Source of the DNA: Hippophae tibetana
Taxonomy: Eukaryota; Streptophyta; Magnoliopsida; Rosales; Elaeagnaceae
Assembly: GCA_037013495.1 (NCBI GenBank)
Contig: CM072804.1
Coordinates: 37,302,501-37,366,500, forward strand
Length of the DNA stretch: 64,000 nucleotides
Direction: 5' to 3'
Position numbers and translations under genes: made by a program. Positions 45,130 to 57,149 of the stretch are shown here, one piece after another; within the stretch, counting starts at the first letter, position 1, and each line of letters begins with the position of its first letter. The notes under the pieces were generated by a model that saw nothing but the letters and a program-made list of their open reading frames with translations, searched no databases and was not told the origin of the DNA.

Positions 45130-46476
45130 TAATTAGTCTTTGTTTTGTTTTTGCAAATGTTCAACTAACTGTTCTACTTGAACTTCCATCTTTGTGATAG
45201 AAGCTTACACAGAGTCCAACCGTTGATTGGTTTTAGATTGGTCATCTCTACAAACTTGAATAAAAGAATTCAAGTTGTCCTCCAGGGTTGATTTATTGGG
45301 AATGATTCTTGGAATAGGCGGGTGGAATTTTTGGTCTGGCTGATTTGAGCTTTGAGCGAAAGGAGGGTTGTTTTGCCTCCAGGAGAAGTTCAGATGATTT
45401 CTCTACCCATGATTGTAGGTATTTGAATTGAAGTCGAACCTTCGTCTATGTTGATATGCTCCCAATACATTAACCTGTTCAGGTCCAGCTGTTGTTTCTT
45501 CTTGATATGGACAGGCTTCAGTACCATGTCCCATGTTGCTATACAAACCATATTGTTCATTATTGGTGTTGGTTTGTGTAGTGAGAAGGGCAACTTGTTT
45601 GGTCAATTGAACAAGTTGTTGTTGAACTTCATTGCTGGAATTGATTTCATGAACTCCAGCTTTTCTCACTCATGAGCTTTTCTGTTGGGAATTAGCACCC
45701 AACATCTCAAAGTGGTTGTACATCTCTGAGGTAGTCTTTTCTCCCATTGCTCCTCTTGCAGCGTTGTTGAAAATGAACTGACATTGTTATGTAAGTCCAT
45801 CGTAAAAGAATTGGTTCTGCAACTGCAGGAGAAAGCTGTGATGGGGACATTGAATGAGAAACATTTTGAACCTATCCCAAGCTTCATGGAATGGTTCTCC
45901 TTCCATCTGAGAGAAAGTAGCAATCTTTCCTATCAACTCTGATGTTTTTTGGTGGGAATAGAATTTTCCCATGAATTTATTATAAATGTTCTCCCATGTC
46001 ATTAGAGAACCTGGGGGAAGTGACATCAACCAAGCTTTAGACTTGTCCTTTAAGGTGTAGAGGAAACATCTCATTCTAAGTTGATCCTCATTTAGAATAC
46101 CGATGGGGAAGGTTTGGGGTGTAGCATAGAAGTCTCTAATGAAGGAAAGAGAATCTTCATTAGGCAGCCCATGAAAGGAAGGAAGCATAGAAAAATGAAT
46201 ATTTTTCAGTTTATAATTCCGAGTAGCCTCACCTAGTTGGATAGTGACAATTGTCGTGCCAATCACTGGTCTTGTAAACTCCTTCATGGTGGTTTCCCTA
46301 ACATGTTGGTTTTGTTCCATTTCTTTCGGTACCAGTAAAGGATTAAGGCTTGGTTTTATGTTTGGCTCAAAAATAGACAGATGGTTGGAATCTAATCTTG
46401 TTGATAGTTGTTTAAATTTATGAATATTATTTACATATAGTGTAACGTGGTTTCCTAAGATTCTCTTCCCACGCAA
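45130..46476 (-). pseudogene. Family A gag, copy 1
   Basis: Frame 46476-45787 begins MRGKRILGNHV and contains the gag core: PVIGTTIVTIQL, NYKLKNIHFSMLPSFHGLPN, QLRMRCFLYTLKDKSKAWLM and FYSHQKTSELIGKI. It continues past a stop into GAMGEKTTSEMYNHFEMLGA and the frame 45669-45403 (EVQQQLVQLTKQVALLTTQT). It ends near 45130 without reaching protease and is followed by the noncoding 'gtaagacgttgcttggaga' block at about 45050. Confidence 0.9.
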
Positions 46477-47206
46477 AGATTATTGAAAACGTAAATTTAA
46501 AACTCTTATCAAGAAAAATAATAAAATAACCACACAAAAATTTAGAGAAAATTTACATGATATTTAATATAAAACACTAAACAAAACTAGTTAAACCTTA
46601 AGTTATATTATTTTATTATTATTTTTTTAAAGAAAATAATAAACTAAAGTTTTAATTTTTTTAATTTTTAATTTTTAAAAAAATTATTTTTTATTTTGAA
46701 AGAAAATAATTAAATAAATTTAAAAAATTATTTATTTATTCATTTATTTTTTTTTATTTTTTTTTCAAAATTTTTATTATTTTATTATTTTATTTAAAAA
46801 AAATTATGTTTCTTTTTTAAAAAAACTAATTAAATAAACAAATTTATTTTATTATTATTATATATATATATATATATTTATTATGAAATTTGAAATTTGA
46901 AATTTTTTTTATTCATTAACGTTAAGTTTATTATTACTATTATTTTTTTTAAATGAGAATAAAAAATTATTTCAATTTTTATTATTTTGTTTTAGTTCAA
47001 ATTTCAAATTTTAAATTTATTTTACTATTCACGCTATAATTATTATTTTTTTATTTCTTATGAAATTTGAAATTTGATTTTTTTATCTAAAAAAAAATCA
47101 CAATTATTTACACCATTTGATTTTTTTATCTAAAAAAAATCACAATTATTTACACCACAAATTTTTTTTTTTAATTTTGATAAATAATTTAAAAACGTTA
47201 TTCCTT
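46477..47206 (-). other. Family A leader between PBS and gag
   Basis: Extremely A/T-rich 730 bp with long homopolymer runs and a (TA)n tract near 46860. No frame. Confidence 0.7.
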
Positions 47207-47223
47207 CCCCGACAACGGCGCCA
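47207..47223 (-). other. tRNA-Asp primer-binding site
   Basis: Minus strand TGGCGCCGTTGTCGGGG, six bases inside the 5' LTR. It is complementary to the 3' end of plant tRNA-Asp with one change (GTTGTC for GTTGCC), the standard primer of Athila/Tat elements. Confidence 0.95.
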
Positions 47224-47229
47224 AAAACT

Positions 47230-48968
47230 TGATGAGTAAAACCAACATCGCTGATCCTACCAATACTTTGGTTTTATATTTATAAAACTCTCGCAAGTGC
47301 ACGAATCATTTCGTAGAAAATGGTAAGTATACACCCAAGGTCGATCTATGGAAAGAATATGAGGTTTTTAATTTATTATTCAAACTTTTAAAAACGAAAT
47401 TAAATCATAAACACCGTGTCACGATATTTGGGTTTTTGTGTTTCTAATCTAATAACATAAAAATAAACATAGATACAGATTCAATAAATATTGATGCAAA
47501 TTTTATCATTTATAATAGTAGAGTATTTATTGAGTCTCTTTTTTTTATATGAATACCACCTTTGGTGGGGTTATATATTATTTGTTAACTAAACAAATCA
47601 ATTAACACCTATGGGTGGGGTTGATAACTAATTTGGTTAATTAAATTAATTCCTTTATCTAATAGATTGAAAATGAACCATTTAAATGACACCTTTGGTG
47701 GGGTTAGATAGTTTAAACTTTATTCAAGGTGTCTAAATTAAACCTAAGAATTTAATTATCCGAGTACTAACTTTCAAGTTTTAAAACCACTACTGAAAAC
47801 ATGTTCTCAATAAATTTTCACATAATAATTCTTATAACTATCAGGTGATTGTACCAACAAATAAAAGAGCACTGCTCTAAATCAGACTGGATAAGTAAAC
47901 CCTAAAATCTAATTTTTAGATTTAAGTTTGTAATGAAAAATAATATATTTCTCTCTAACGTCCTTAATATAATATCTTGAATAAAAATAAAATATTCATG
48001 TTTACAAACAGCCAGCAATGTTAAATTTAATCACAGACAAATTAAATATAACATATAAGAATAAAACATAAAAAATAAATGCAAAGAAAATAAAATTTTT
48101 ACAGTACTTTGATGTTAACTTTGTTGCTGGAAAACCTCCAAATGGAATTTGCATTTCCATTTATTGAATCAAAAAGCAAATAAATTACAAAAACATAATT
48201 ATTTCTTCTAAAAAAGAGAAGAACTCTAAAACTAAGAAAAATTAAATAAGAACAACTAAAAACTAAGATATGGAGAGAAAGAAAGAGAGGAGAAGATGTG
48301 TTTTTAGGTGTCTTTAGTTATGAAGAGAATGTGGATATTTATAGGTGAGGAGGGGAAGAAAAAAGTGGGAGAAAAAAATGTTTAAAAATGGTGGAAATGC
48401 GGATTAGGGCAGATGGGTGCAGCGGCGCGCACGGACTGGGCACAGATGGGCAGCGGCGTGCGCGGACTGGGCATAGATGGGCAGCGGCGTGCACGGATTG
48501 GGCACAGATGGACAGCGGCACGCGCGGACTGGAGCAGCGGCACGCAGAGGTACACGTGGAAAGGAGCAGGGACGCGCGCAGAATGGAATGTAGGCACGTG
48601 CGGACTGGGCACAAAGGCTAGCGTGGCGCGCGTGTTGCGCGCTTTGGCCGGTGTGGTGGGCCGTTGCGTGCGCGATTTCCTCCTTTCTGACCTTTTTGAC
48701 CCATTTTGTCCAATTTTTCATCTTTTTTTGGCTTTTCCTCATTTAGTTTATGAATATATTTGTGATGTATTGCCTCCAGTATTTTTCTTTGAGTCTTTAA
48801 GTTAATTTTTTAAGCGAAAATACCTGAAAAATAATAAAAATACCCGTGATTCCAAAAAGATAAATTTTTATAAATATATGATAAAATCATATAAATATAT
48901 ATATATATTTTTAATTAATTAATGTGGATAAAATCATGGTAATTTTAGTGCTTTTTGAGCACTCATCA
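47230..48968 (-). repeat. Family A 5' LTR
   Basis: 1739 bp, TGATGAGTAAAACC to GAGCACTCATCA. It has deletions relative to its 3' partner in the R/U5 part (around 47840 and 47990) and an expanded GC-rich cassette. TATA box TATAAATA at 48336-48343. Confidence 0.95.
48407..48530. repeat. 31-bp GC-rich minisatellite, 4 units
   Basis: Units start at 48407, 48438, 48469 and 48500, each of the form gggca(c/t)agatgggcagcggc followed by g(c/t)gcrcgga(c/t)t. It lies about 64 bp upstream of the TATA box. Because 31 is not a multiple of three, it generates open-looking Arg/Pro/Cys frames in several phases that are not genes. Confidence 0.92.
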
Positions 48969-48973
48969 ATAGC

Positions 48974-49764
48974 TTTTCCTTTCTTCTGCAGCTTCAGACA
49001 GTTTTTCTTCCATTGGTCTTTTTCATGAGAAAAGGCATATTCATCTTTACCAAGCCTTCCTTTTGATAGAGATCTACCTCTCCTTCATTTCTGTTGTGTT
49101 TGTGGACATTACAATGCCTCTGCTTCTTCGTTCATGCTTTCTTTTTTATCTTTATTTCTAATTTTATAACTATACGAAGCAATGCAAACTTCCTCAAAAG
49201 ACAATTTATCCTTCCCAATGACTAAGCTCGTAATAAGGTGATCAAGCTCATCAGGAAGGGAAGCTAACAACATCAAGTCTAAATCTTCATCTTTAAAAAT
49301 TTCGTCCATATTTAACAAATCTGTACTAATCGATTAAAAGTAGTAATGTGATCGTTTATTGTAGTACCTGGAAGGTATTCAAAATGGAACAACTTTTTCT
49401 TCAAATAGAGTCGATTCTGTCCACTCTTCTTCATGAACTTGTTCTCCAACGCCTTCCACAACTTACTTGTGGATGTCTCCTTAATGAACATGTACTTTTT
49501 TTCTCTTGAGAGACACAAATAGATTGTACCACATGTCAATCAGTTGATATTTTTCCACTCTACTTCATCTGCTCCATCTGGTTTCTCTTCTTCAATGGCG
49601 ATGTCTAGACCTTGTTGAAACAGAGCATCTAGAACTTCGCCTTGTCACATGTCGAAATGACCGGTTCCATCAAACTTCTCCACCTCAAACCTTGCATTCA
49701 TAACCATTGTTCTGCCTGACATGGATGATTGGACTTTGTTTGAAAGAAAATTTTCTTCTGTCAT
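48974..49764 (-). pseudogene. Tork-type Copia gag (5' part of the split element)
   Basis: From the minus ATG at 49764: MTEENFLSNKV, then FEVEKFDGTGHFDM, LCLSREKKYMFIKETSTSKL, GQNRLYLKKKLFHFEYLPGT and LLASLPDELDHLITSLVIGK, the UBN2/gag pattern of Copia. Stops and a frameshift near 49320 interrupt it. The family A insertion cuts it at 48973, at the TSD ATAGC, and the protein continues at 37123. Confidence 0.88.
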
Positions 49765-49846
49765 TTCTTCAAATTACAACAACTAGCAACTATATTCTAA
49801 TAGCAAACAAACGGAATACAAACAAATGACTAGGTAGAAAACCTTC

Positions 49847-49861
49847 CGCTCCTATACCAAT
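49847..49861 (-). other. Tork PBS, initiator tRNA-Met type
   Basis: Minus strand TTGGTATAGGAGCGG adjacent to the 5' LTR, a degraded TGGTATCAGAGC. Confidence 0.75.
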
Positions 49862-50297
49862 TGTTGGGAAAATAGGGTATATTTTCCCTATTCTAACTAG
49901 TTACTATTCACTTATGATTTAAATGAATAGAACTCAAACTAACCCGAAAAAATAATGCTATTGGAAATATAATGCTAAAATAAACTAAAGCAGAAATATT
50001 AAAACAGAAAAATATAAAACATTATAAATTTAACGACGTTCGGTATAAATGTTACCTAGGTCTTCGGGCGTTGTTGACCACTACACTATCTCCAAATTGA
50101 TGAACTCCAAAATTATAATTAATTGGACAAAATTGAACTAATCAATTACTCTTACAAAAGAGAGAAAAATTTACAAATTTTGAGATGTTTATAAATGATT
50201 GAGGAGGGTTTTATTTATAACCCAAAATATAACATCTATATTTATTCTCAACCAACGTGATACTTTTCAAATTTATTCACTAAGAAGCTATACAAAA
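49862..50297 (-). repeat. Tork-type 5' LTR
   Basis: TGTTGGGAAAATAGG to GCTATACAAAA, about 436 bp. It matches 31113-31565 and 33462-33868. The outer end as fixed by the TSD candidates is not a canonical CA/TG. Confidence 0.85.
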
Positions 50298-50302
50298 ACA
50301 GT

Positions 50303-50678
50303 ATATTACTAGAAGTCTCAACCAATATGACACTCTTTTTATAGTCATTTACCGGTAGTTGTAAAACAATCACACGTTTTGTGTGAATAATTAGTGAGCT
50401 AATTTCTATCTCATAAAGTAAAATCTTCCTATGTTTCTGTAATAGAAGAATCTGAATCTTATCAGTAGAGTAGATGTACACCAACCACATATTTAATTTA
50501 ATATTAGCTTGCATTGAATTACTATACGAACCAGTTGACATTTGTACTATTCATTTACTTCTCATAACAAACTTTTCGACCATTTAAAACCCACAATAAA
50601 TGAATTATATTTTGATAAATTATCACCCTCAAAATAAAAAATAAAAAATTAAAAGGTCTGCCGAGCCTCTTCAATGAC
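50303..50678. other. Upstream region of the small secreted-protein gene
   Basis: AT-rich intergenic sequence with no repeat termini. It probably contains the promoter of the gene at 50784. Confidence 0.45.
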
Positions 50679-50687
50679 TATAAAAAA
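50679..50687 (+). promoter_or_regulatory. Putative TATA box
   Basis: TATAAAAAA, about 105 bp upstream of the ATG at 50784, in an otherwise less A-rich patch (cctcttcaatgac...cccagaag). This is a typical plant core-promoter spacing once a short 5' leader is allowed for. Confidence 0.55.
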
Positions 50688-50783
50688 CCCAGAAGCAAAA
50701 TCATTATCTTCCCACCACATTTACACCATCTTGACCTAGTCTTTGATAAGAGCTCATAATTATAATTTCCAAATTTACTCACA

Positions 50784-51030
50784 ATGGGATCATCACGTTT
50801 GTTTGTCTTAGCTTTGTTCATCACTTTCTCATTGGCTAGCTTTGAATTAGCAATTGCCACTAGGAAACTGTTAACTCCAGACTAACCTTCCAAATTTCCC
50901 TCGCTTCAAATTTCCTAATCTGCCACCAACACCATTATATCCAGAATACAGATTACCTCCACCTCTATATCCAAATATCCCCAACATCCCTTCCTTCTCC
51001 CCACCTTCTGTATCCAAAAATATTCCATGA
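50784..51030 (+). pseudogene. Small secreted proline-rich protein, frameshifted
   Basis: The frame from ATG 50784 (context acaATGGg) codes a signal peptide: MGSSRLF, a hydrophobic core LALFITFSLASFELAIA, then TRKLLTP, before TAA at 50883. The frame one base later stays open from 50881 to TGA 51028-51030 and codes LPNFPRFKFPNLPPTPLYPE, then YRLPPPLYPN and IPNIPSF, a low-complexity Pro/Leu/Phe/Asn-rich tail. Together they make a roughly 80-residue secreted, cell-wall-type protein. The one-base offset means a frameshift mutation, an assembly error or real pseudogenisation. I do not recognise a named family. Confidence 0.65.
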
Positions 51031-52069
51031 AATTATTATTTGGGAAATTAAAAAAAATAATCCATTTAAAACTTTTAACAACAAAAACACCAATTTAATA
51101 ATATTGAACAGAATACAATTGAATTGTATTCAATATTAAGCGTGTTTAAATGATTATATTTTAATTTGAATAGTTTTCAATTTAATAATGTTTAATATAA
51201 AATAATGTATTAGATTTTTTTTAATAGTAAAAATATATGAGCTAATTATAATAAATACTATTTTTATTGTTAGAAGTTTTAAATGTACTATTTTTGTTAT
51301 TTTTGTTATTATTTTATGTTAGAAGTATATCTACTATATTTTATCTAAATATAATAAATTATCTTATAATGTAATGATATATGTTAATAGTGATTAACAT
51401 TAAGAATACCACCGTTTGAACTCTATCATTGTAAGTGTGTATGTGGGTGTCTTAGGTTTAGGTGTAATTGTTAAAATAACAAGATTATATTTATATAATA
51501 TTATCTTTGTATTTGGGTATATATATATATATATATATGTCAAGATGCCTCCCGGCATTGTTTAAATGCGCGGTAAACAAAATTCGCATTCATATTGCAC
51601 TTTCATTTTGATAGTATTTATTTGTGGATTTATTGGTGGCATTATGAGCTAATTAATTGAAAAGGATTAATATAAGAAAAATGCTAATGTCATAGCACCC
51701 ATTTTTTAACATATCTTTTATATTATGTTATATATCAAAATTATAATAAAAATTAGAAAAATAATTTATTTTTTTAAGTAATTTTGATGCATAATATAAA
51801 ATAAGTGATATGAATACAAAATATATACAAATTTATGTACTCTTATCATTCATCTTCCTATTTATATATTTTTAAACAATGTGTTAACATTAATTAATCA
51901 ATCATTTAATAGACATTTAATTTTGGATTATCTTGTATATATATATATATATAAATATATAATTCTAACTCATATTTATAATTCAAATTCAAATTCAAAT
52001 TTTATACATATTAAAATAAATTTTATGTTGTTTAACTACAACTTGTTTCCTATTATCTTTGAAAGTTCA
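51031..52069. other. AT-rich spacer
   Basis: No gene. TA microsatellites at 51519-51538 and near 51937-51952. Confidence 0.6.
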
Positions 52070-53484
52070 TAGTTAAAGGATCTAAATAACCCAGGGGGAT
52101 ATGAATAGGTAATTTATTGAAATATGTCTAATTAAAAATTCACAAGTGGGTAGATATGAAATCGTGTGTAAATAATATAAAGTCAAAATAAATTATAACT
52201 TAATGCACAATATTTTAGTTAAAAATAACTTAACCCACAACAATACCTAAGAAGAAAACTACTGATTTATGGAACCATCGAACTATCCACTATGAAAATC
52301 AATGTTCAATTATAAGGCAAAGTCTTATACTACCCTTCAAAATAAAGCTCTCAAAGTAATTTATTTACAAGTCATTGCTTCTTTAACAGTCTCCACGATA
52401 TAGGTATACATATCCAAACCAACATTCTGATAACTTAAGTCACATAAGCAATCAAATCCGTTTAATAAGCATAATAACACAAGTATAAATCAATTAATTT
52501 AAATTATCTAGCAACTCTAGAACAAGAGTTGAAGCACAAGTTTAATAACGATAGCTTCTATAAAGTTAAATAATCAAACCAAATAATTTTGATTACACAC
52601 AAAATCATTTTATCTAAATATTCAAGAATATAATAAAAAATATCTAAGCTATATGAACATGGAATCACAATATCATAAAATAATCAAGCTTATTAATCAA
52701 TTAAACATAATCACACAATGTTTGATAGATTAATTCAAGAAAGAAGCCTAAACAAAATATGATTCAATTTTTGCAAAATAATTTGAGAGAGAGAGAGAGA
52801 AAGAGAAAGAGAAAGCACAAAAACAATTAGAAGAATAAAATGAATGTTGTTGTTTAAAATACAGAGTATTAGGTTGTTTATATAGAAGAGATGAACCTTT
52901 ATTACTAGGTTCATAAGAAATTACCATTATGTCCATTAAACAACCATAGAGCATTAATTAATAGGGACAATATGGTAAAAGAACACTCTTGGCTAGAGTA
53001 CACAAAAGATTTTAAAGTTGAAACCCTTGCCACTTAATTGATCCAGTCCAAGCTCGGTCGAATGAATCTATAAGTTTGATTGATCAAAACACTTTTTGAC
53101 CGATCAAGCAACGATTAAAATAAACTCAAAACCTAGTAGATTGAACACGATCAATTCTCAATCAATCTAGTCCCTTTATTGATCGAACCCAACTTTGATT
53201 GATCAACACCTATTTGAAAATCAATCGAAAAAAACATAGATGGTACAAGATCGATACTCAATCCATCGACCTACCACTTTGATCAACCGACTAGTATATA
53301 TAAGAAAGTTCCTATATTTATAATATGTACTCTAACATGGTTAAGAATAAGTATATACCTAAAACACATTGAGTTAAAGCTCAAGTTTCTTCAATTTGAA
53401 TAACAAACATAAAAATGCTCTTAGAAACTAGTTTAAATTTAAATATTTTGTTCACGAATATTGACAATACTAATAAACGTTACA
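52070..53484 (-). repeat. LTR of a SIRE-like Copia element (3' LTR or solo)
   Basis: On the minus strand, ATTATGCCAAAGGGAAAGAT followed by TGTAACG is the PPT and LTR start seen in SIRE-type elements. The LTR runs left with a TATA box TATATAAA (52877-52884) and a CT-rich leader (52779-52818), ending near the 'cccagggggatatgaatag' block at about 52090. No gag or pol lies to the right, so the element body is lost. The left edge is approximate and the clade is an inference. Confidence 0.6.
52779..52818. repeat. GA/CT microsatellite
   Basis: gagagagagagagaaagagaaagagaaag. On the minus strand it is a CT-rich tract just downstream of the LTR TATA box, a common leader feature. Confidence 0.9.
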
Positions 53485-55042
53485 ATCTTTCCCTTTGGCA
53501 TAATTGTGTGACAAAACCTTTATCTTGCTACATGACACTTATAGGAAAAATAAATTTATATAGTAATATTATCCTATGATCCGATGAAACCATCTTTACT
53601 TGAATCTTTGACAGCTCATATGTACATCGAAAATCAAAAGAAAAATTGGCACGCAAATTGTCTTGAAAGACTTATTGATTATTAGTTCAGAATACATAGT
53701 GATAGTAAAGCGAAGCAAAACATAATCAGAGAGTGGTAACAGATAGAACATTTAACATTTAAAAGTTCTCCCCTTATATGACATATTAAATTGAATAATT
53801 AATCATATGTCCTCCCCCTATGTGCAATATCTCATAACCACCCCTTCCCTCTTCCCCAATTATTTTATACGAAAATATAATTTAATTTTGAAGCTTAAAT
53901 TCAATAAGAGTATGAATGCGATGTATGAAATGAATAAACTCTCTCTAAATTTTATGACTCTTCCAAATAAAGTAGTATAAAACAAAAATTTATAGAATAT
54001 GATATATATAATTGTTCTTTTTAAATGAGAAAAGTAGACTTATTTAAACATGTTTAGACTTCAAAATTATGTCAATTAACTTATTTATAATCAGCCATGG
54101 AGGATTCAAAGGAAAGAATATCACCTATCATGAAAATTTTCAATTTAATTTCACAAAATAAAAACTATATACCAAGAAAGAACTTAAAATTTTTATTCCT
54201 TTTTTTATATATAAGGATTAGTTATTTATTTCTTTTCATTTTGTATAACTACTTTTGGCTCTTTCTTTTTGTGCTTGCAAAGCTTTCCATGTTTTATATC
54301 CTTTTCTCTTTTATTTTTCCTTTTTTCTTTTGTTAAGGAATCATACACAAGCCAAAAGTCTATTATCATAGTTGTCAGCTCTCAAACTAGGTGCCTTTCT
54401 TTACATTTGTATATAAAAGTGAAAATGGAGTTCAAACACAATTTTGCAAGCAAGTTTAGCTTAAGCCTTAAAATCTTATAGGAGAATGAAGAAAACCAAT
54501 AATAGAACAAAAATGAGAAAAAAAGGAATGTTAACTATTCAAATTTCTCACCATACTAATCTATTATAAAAGGGAGAGTTGCTTCAAAATTATTTATTTA
54601 TGTTTGTTAATTTTTTTTATTTATGAAATGAAATAAATTGGGTTAGAAAGAGAAGAACAAAGAAAATCAATAATAAAATAAAAATGAGAAAAAAGTGAAT
54701 ATCAACTCATCAAATTTCTAATATTGATGATATACAAAGTAAGGTGAAACGATACTTAAAAGATATAAAAGTGAATAGATATGTTTATAATAAAATAAGA
54801 ATAATAATATTTACACAATTACTTTTGTTATTTTTATAATAAAATTGTATAAATTATCTATTATATTCATAAAATGCAATTAACTTTACTGTCATTATTG
54901 TTGAATAAAATTAACATTAATGAATTGTTATTATGACAATAATAATTTGAGTTATATCTATATCGCCATCCTAAAATAAAGAGTAATGTTATATGTATCA
55001 AGTGATGTACCAATATTTGATTGAATGCTAATTATGAAGAAG
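53485..55042. other. AT-rich spacer, possible Copia 3' remnant
   Basis: 53485-53830 may be decayed 3' sequence of the SIRE-like element. The open frame 54097-54336 is a run of Phe/Leu/Ile explained by T-rich DNA and is not called. Confidence 0.45.
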
Positions 55043-56450
55043 TGATGACTTTATGAAAATAAAGTCATTAGCGTATTTGTTTAGTTAGTATTTGTTGTGA
55101 AAATATAATTTCTAAATTGTTTTGGTATTTTTTGAAATTTTTATGAATTTTTAACGCATGATAAATCAAGAGTTTCCACATGGTGCCATGCAAGCAGAGG
55201 AGCTGACTAGGCAAGCCACATGGATGCCACATGTTAGCACGGTGTTCAATTCGAGTTTAAGCACGATCAAACCTTTACGAAAAACGTTGCCACTCTATTC
55301 ATCCATATGTTCCATTCATGTACCACGCTGTCCATTATCGCTAATCATGTTGCGCCAAATGGTGATGACTCGGCAATCATTGACCCTGATCAGTTTCCCC
55401 TACCATGCATCGCACTATGTTCCATCTTATAATTTATGCATGTCATGTGTCTGATTCTAATTGCTTGGCATTCGAAATTTTCCTTTTTTCATCTCAACCT
55501 TGGATATGAAGTTGATCGAATGGTCCAAATTCTACCTGAGTTATATTTAACCCCCTAATAACCCATAAACCCTAACAAGTCGTCATTAGTATAATGACGA
55601 TTAGTTTTTAGAGCAAAATGAGAGAAAAATAGAGAAAATTTCAAAAAGAGATGTAATTTTGGTGGAGATTCAAGAAGATATTAGCACTAAAATTCAAAAG
55701 ATTAGTTGTATATTTTTTCTACTATTTTCTTTATCAATTTTATTTCTTTCTTTATGAAAAATATGAGCTTTATGGACAAAATTATATCTGCTTAATTTAT
55801 TAATCTAGAGGTCTTATGAACCCAATATTCACCATGTGATGATATAATATTTTACCCTAACTATGAATTCAATTCAATTATATTATTTAATATTATTTTT
55901 ATGCTATTAATTGTTTGGCCAACAATTTATCTATAAGGCAATTAAATAGATTTGAGAGAATTATTTAATTACTTGTCTTGAACATGCATAATTTCTAAGC
56001 AAAGATGTATGATTCTTATCTTTGTGATCCACAACTGATAAACTTAATGTGTAGTGTGAAATTTAATTGACATGAGAGTGTAATTAAATTAATTACTATA
56101 TGATGTGAAGTTTACTTAAAAAAGGAATACATGCTAGATTATATTCAATTGATCATGTAATTGATTGATAATTATATTGGGGGATTTTAGTGGTTTACAA
56201 GTTTAGAAAATTAGGGGATTAAGTATTTTTAGATATTTTCTCATATATTTTCTTAGTTACCAAATCTGATTTAATTAATTATTTTTAGTTCTTTTAATTT
56301 TGCTTCCTTAAAATATATAAATACAAAAAAAATTGATTTTGGTTTTTTTGTTTTAAAAACTAATTTCTAATAGCATAATTTCCATAAAAATGATCTTTTT
56401 TATTATTATATTACTTGTTGCGATACGTATACTTACGTATTCATATATCA
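55043..56450 (+). repeat. Probable solo LTR of an Athila-type element
   Basis: Starts TGATGACTTTATgaaaATAAAGTCATTA, a tip hairpin of the same design as the Athila LTR at 59929. It has a more GC-rich U3 (55155-55480), a 'taaccccctaataacccataaaccctaac' stretch, and ends GATACGTATACTTACGTATT then CATATATCA, equivalent to the GTATACTTGCACGATT end at 61700. No PBS follows and no TSD was found. Confidence 0.6.
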
Positions 56451-57149
56451 TGTTTTGAGAAAAAAAAATTTAAAATAAAAGGTAATGTAAAATAAAAATA
56501 GGGGAAGATAATGTTTTCTGTTTAAAGCGTTCTTACTTTCACAAATATTTTTTGGTAAGGAAGATTATGCTTTTGAATGTATAGTTTTAATATTTCATAG
56601 TTATTCTTCCTTTTCATAACTTATATGTGTTATTTTATTTTGATAATAATAAGACTTATCTAATAATTTAAATAAGAAGAATTTTGATTGCTTTTATAAC
56701 CTTATATCTAAGCACAAAGAATCTTTTACAAAGGTATTAATTGCCTGAGTATGATGTTGATTAAATATTATAGTATATTTTGCCAATTTATTTTTATTTA
56801 AAAATTAAAGTAACCTCTTTGCATGATTAACCGTTATCTATTATGCAAATTTCATGTTTTTTATATCAGTATAATTAAACTTCATACCCATTTGCATGGT
56901 TTAATAGAAATTATATTATTCATTAGCAAGCTTATTTTTTAATAGGATAAGAAGACAAAAAATCAACAAGGGCAACATATATAAAGATAAAATTTATTGC
57001 ATTTGGGCATATAATTTTTACTTTTTCGTGATTTTTTTCAATTGAGAGTGGGTGATTTATAACAATACATAACAACCAAAACTAGTATATAAAGAAGAGT
57101 GGGTGATTTTGTATTTATTTGATATATTTTGTTTGATGATATCTGTTTC
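56451..57149. other. AT-rich spacer
   Basis: No gene, LTR end or recognisable repeat. Confidence 0.5.

Larger units (their letters stand above)
37129..48968 (-). mobile_element. Family A Athila/Tat-like Gypsy element with duplicated gag and no pol
   Basis: 11,840 bp with perfect TSD ATAGC (37124-37128 and 48969-48973), LTRs of 1793 and 1739 bp and a tRNA-Asp PBS. It reads right to left. Inside are gag copy 1, a conserved noncoding block, gag copy 2, a protease stub fused to an internal LTR fragment, and about 3.2 kb of noncoding 3' sequence. RT, RNase H and integrase are absent, so it must have been mobilised in trans, if at all after rearrangement. Confidence 0.95.
33462..50297 (-). mobile_element. 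Tork-type Copia element split by an 11.8-kb Gypsy insertion
   Basis: Both LTRs, PBS, gag, protease, GAG-pre-integrase, integrase, RT and RNase H are present in Copia order on the minus strand. Family A DNA at 37129-48968 separates gag from pol. Candidate TSD ACAGT at 33457-33461 and 50298-50302. Without the insert the element is about 5.0 kb, normal for Tork. The residue pattern (CDSQS...TKHIDVRYHF, WHMCLGHAGEKSLQ) matches TNT1-like elements. Stops and deletions are scattered. Confidence 0.9.

Noticed and set aside
47207-47223. tRNA gene fragment (GACAACGGCGCCA)
   Set aside because: Its position beside the LTR shows it is a primer-binding site; there is no cloverleaf or A/B box around it.
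48339-48805. Several overlapping open frames rich in Arg, Pro, Cys and Ser on both strands
   Set aside because: They lie exactly on the 31-bp GC-rich minisatellite of an LTR. The repeat opens all phases and no protein family is recognisable.
54097-54336. 79-codon hydrophobic frame resembling a membrane protein
   Set aside because: Composition is Phe/Leu/Ile from T-rich DNA. There are no conserved residues and no promoter context.
55158-55454. 98-codon plus-strand frame
   Set aside because: It lies in the GC-richer U3 part of a probable Athila solo LTR and shows no protein signature.
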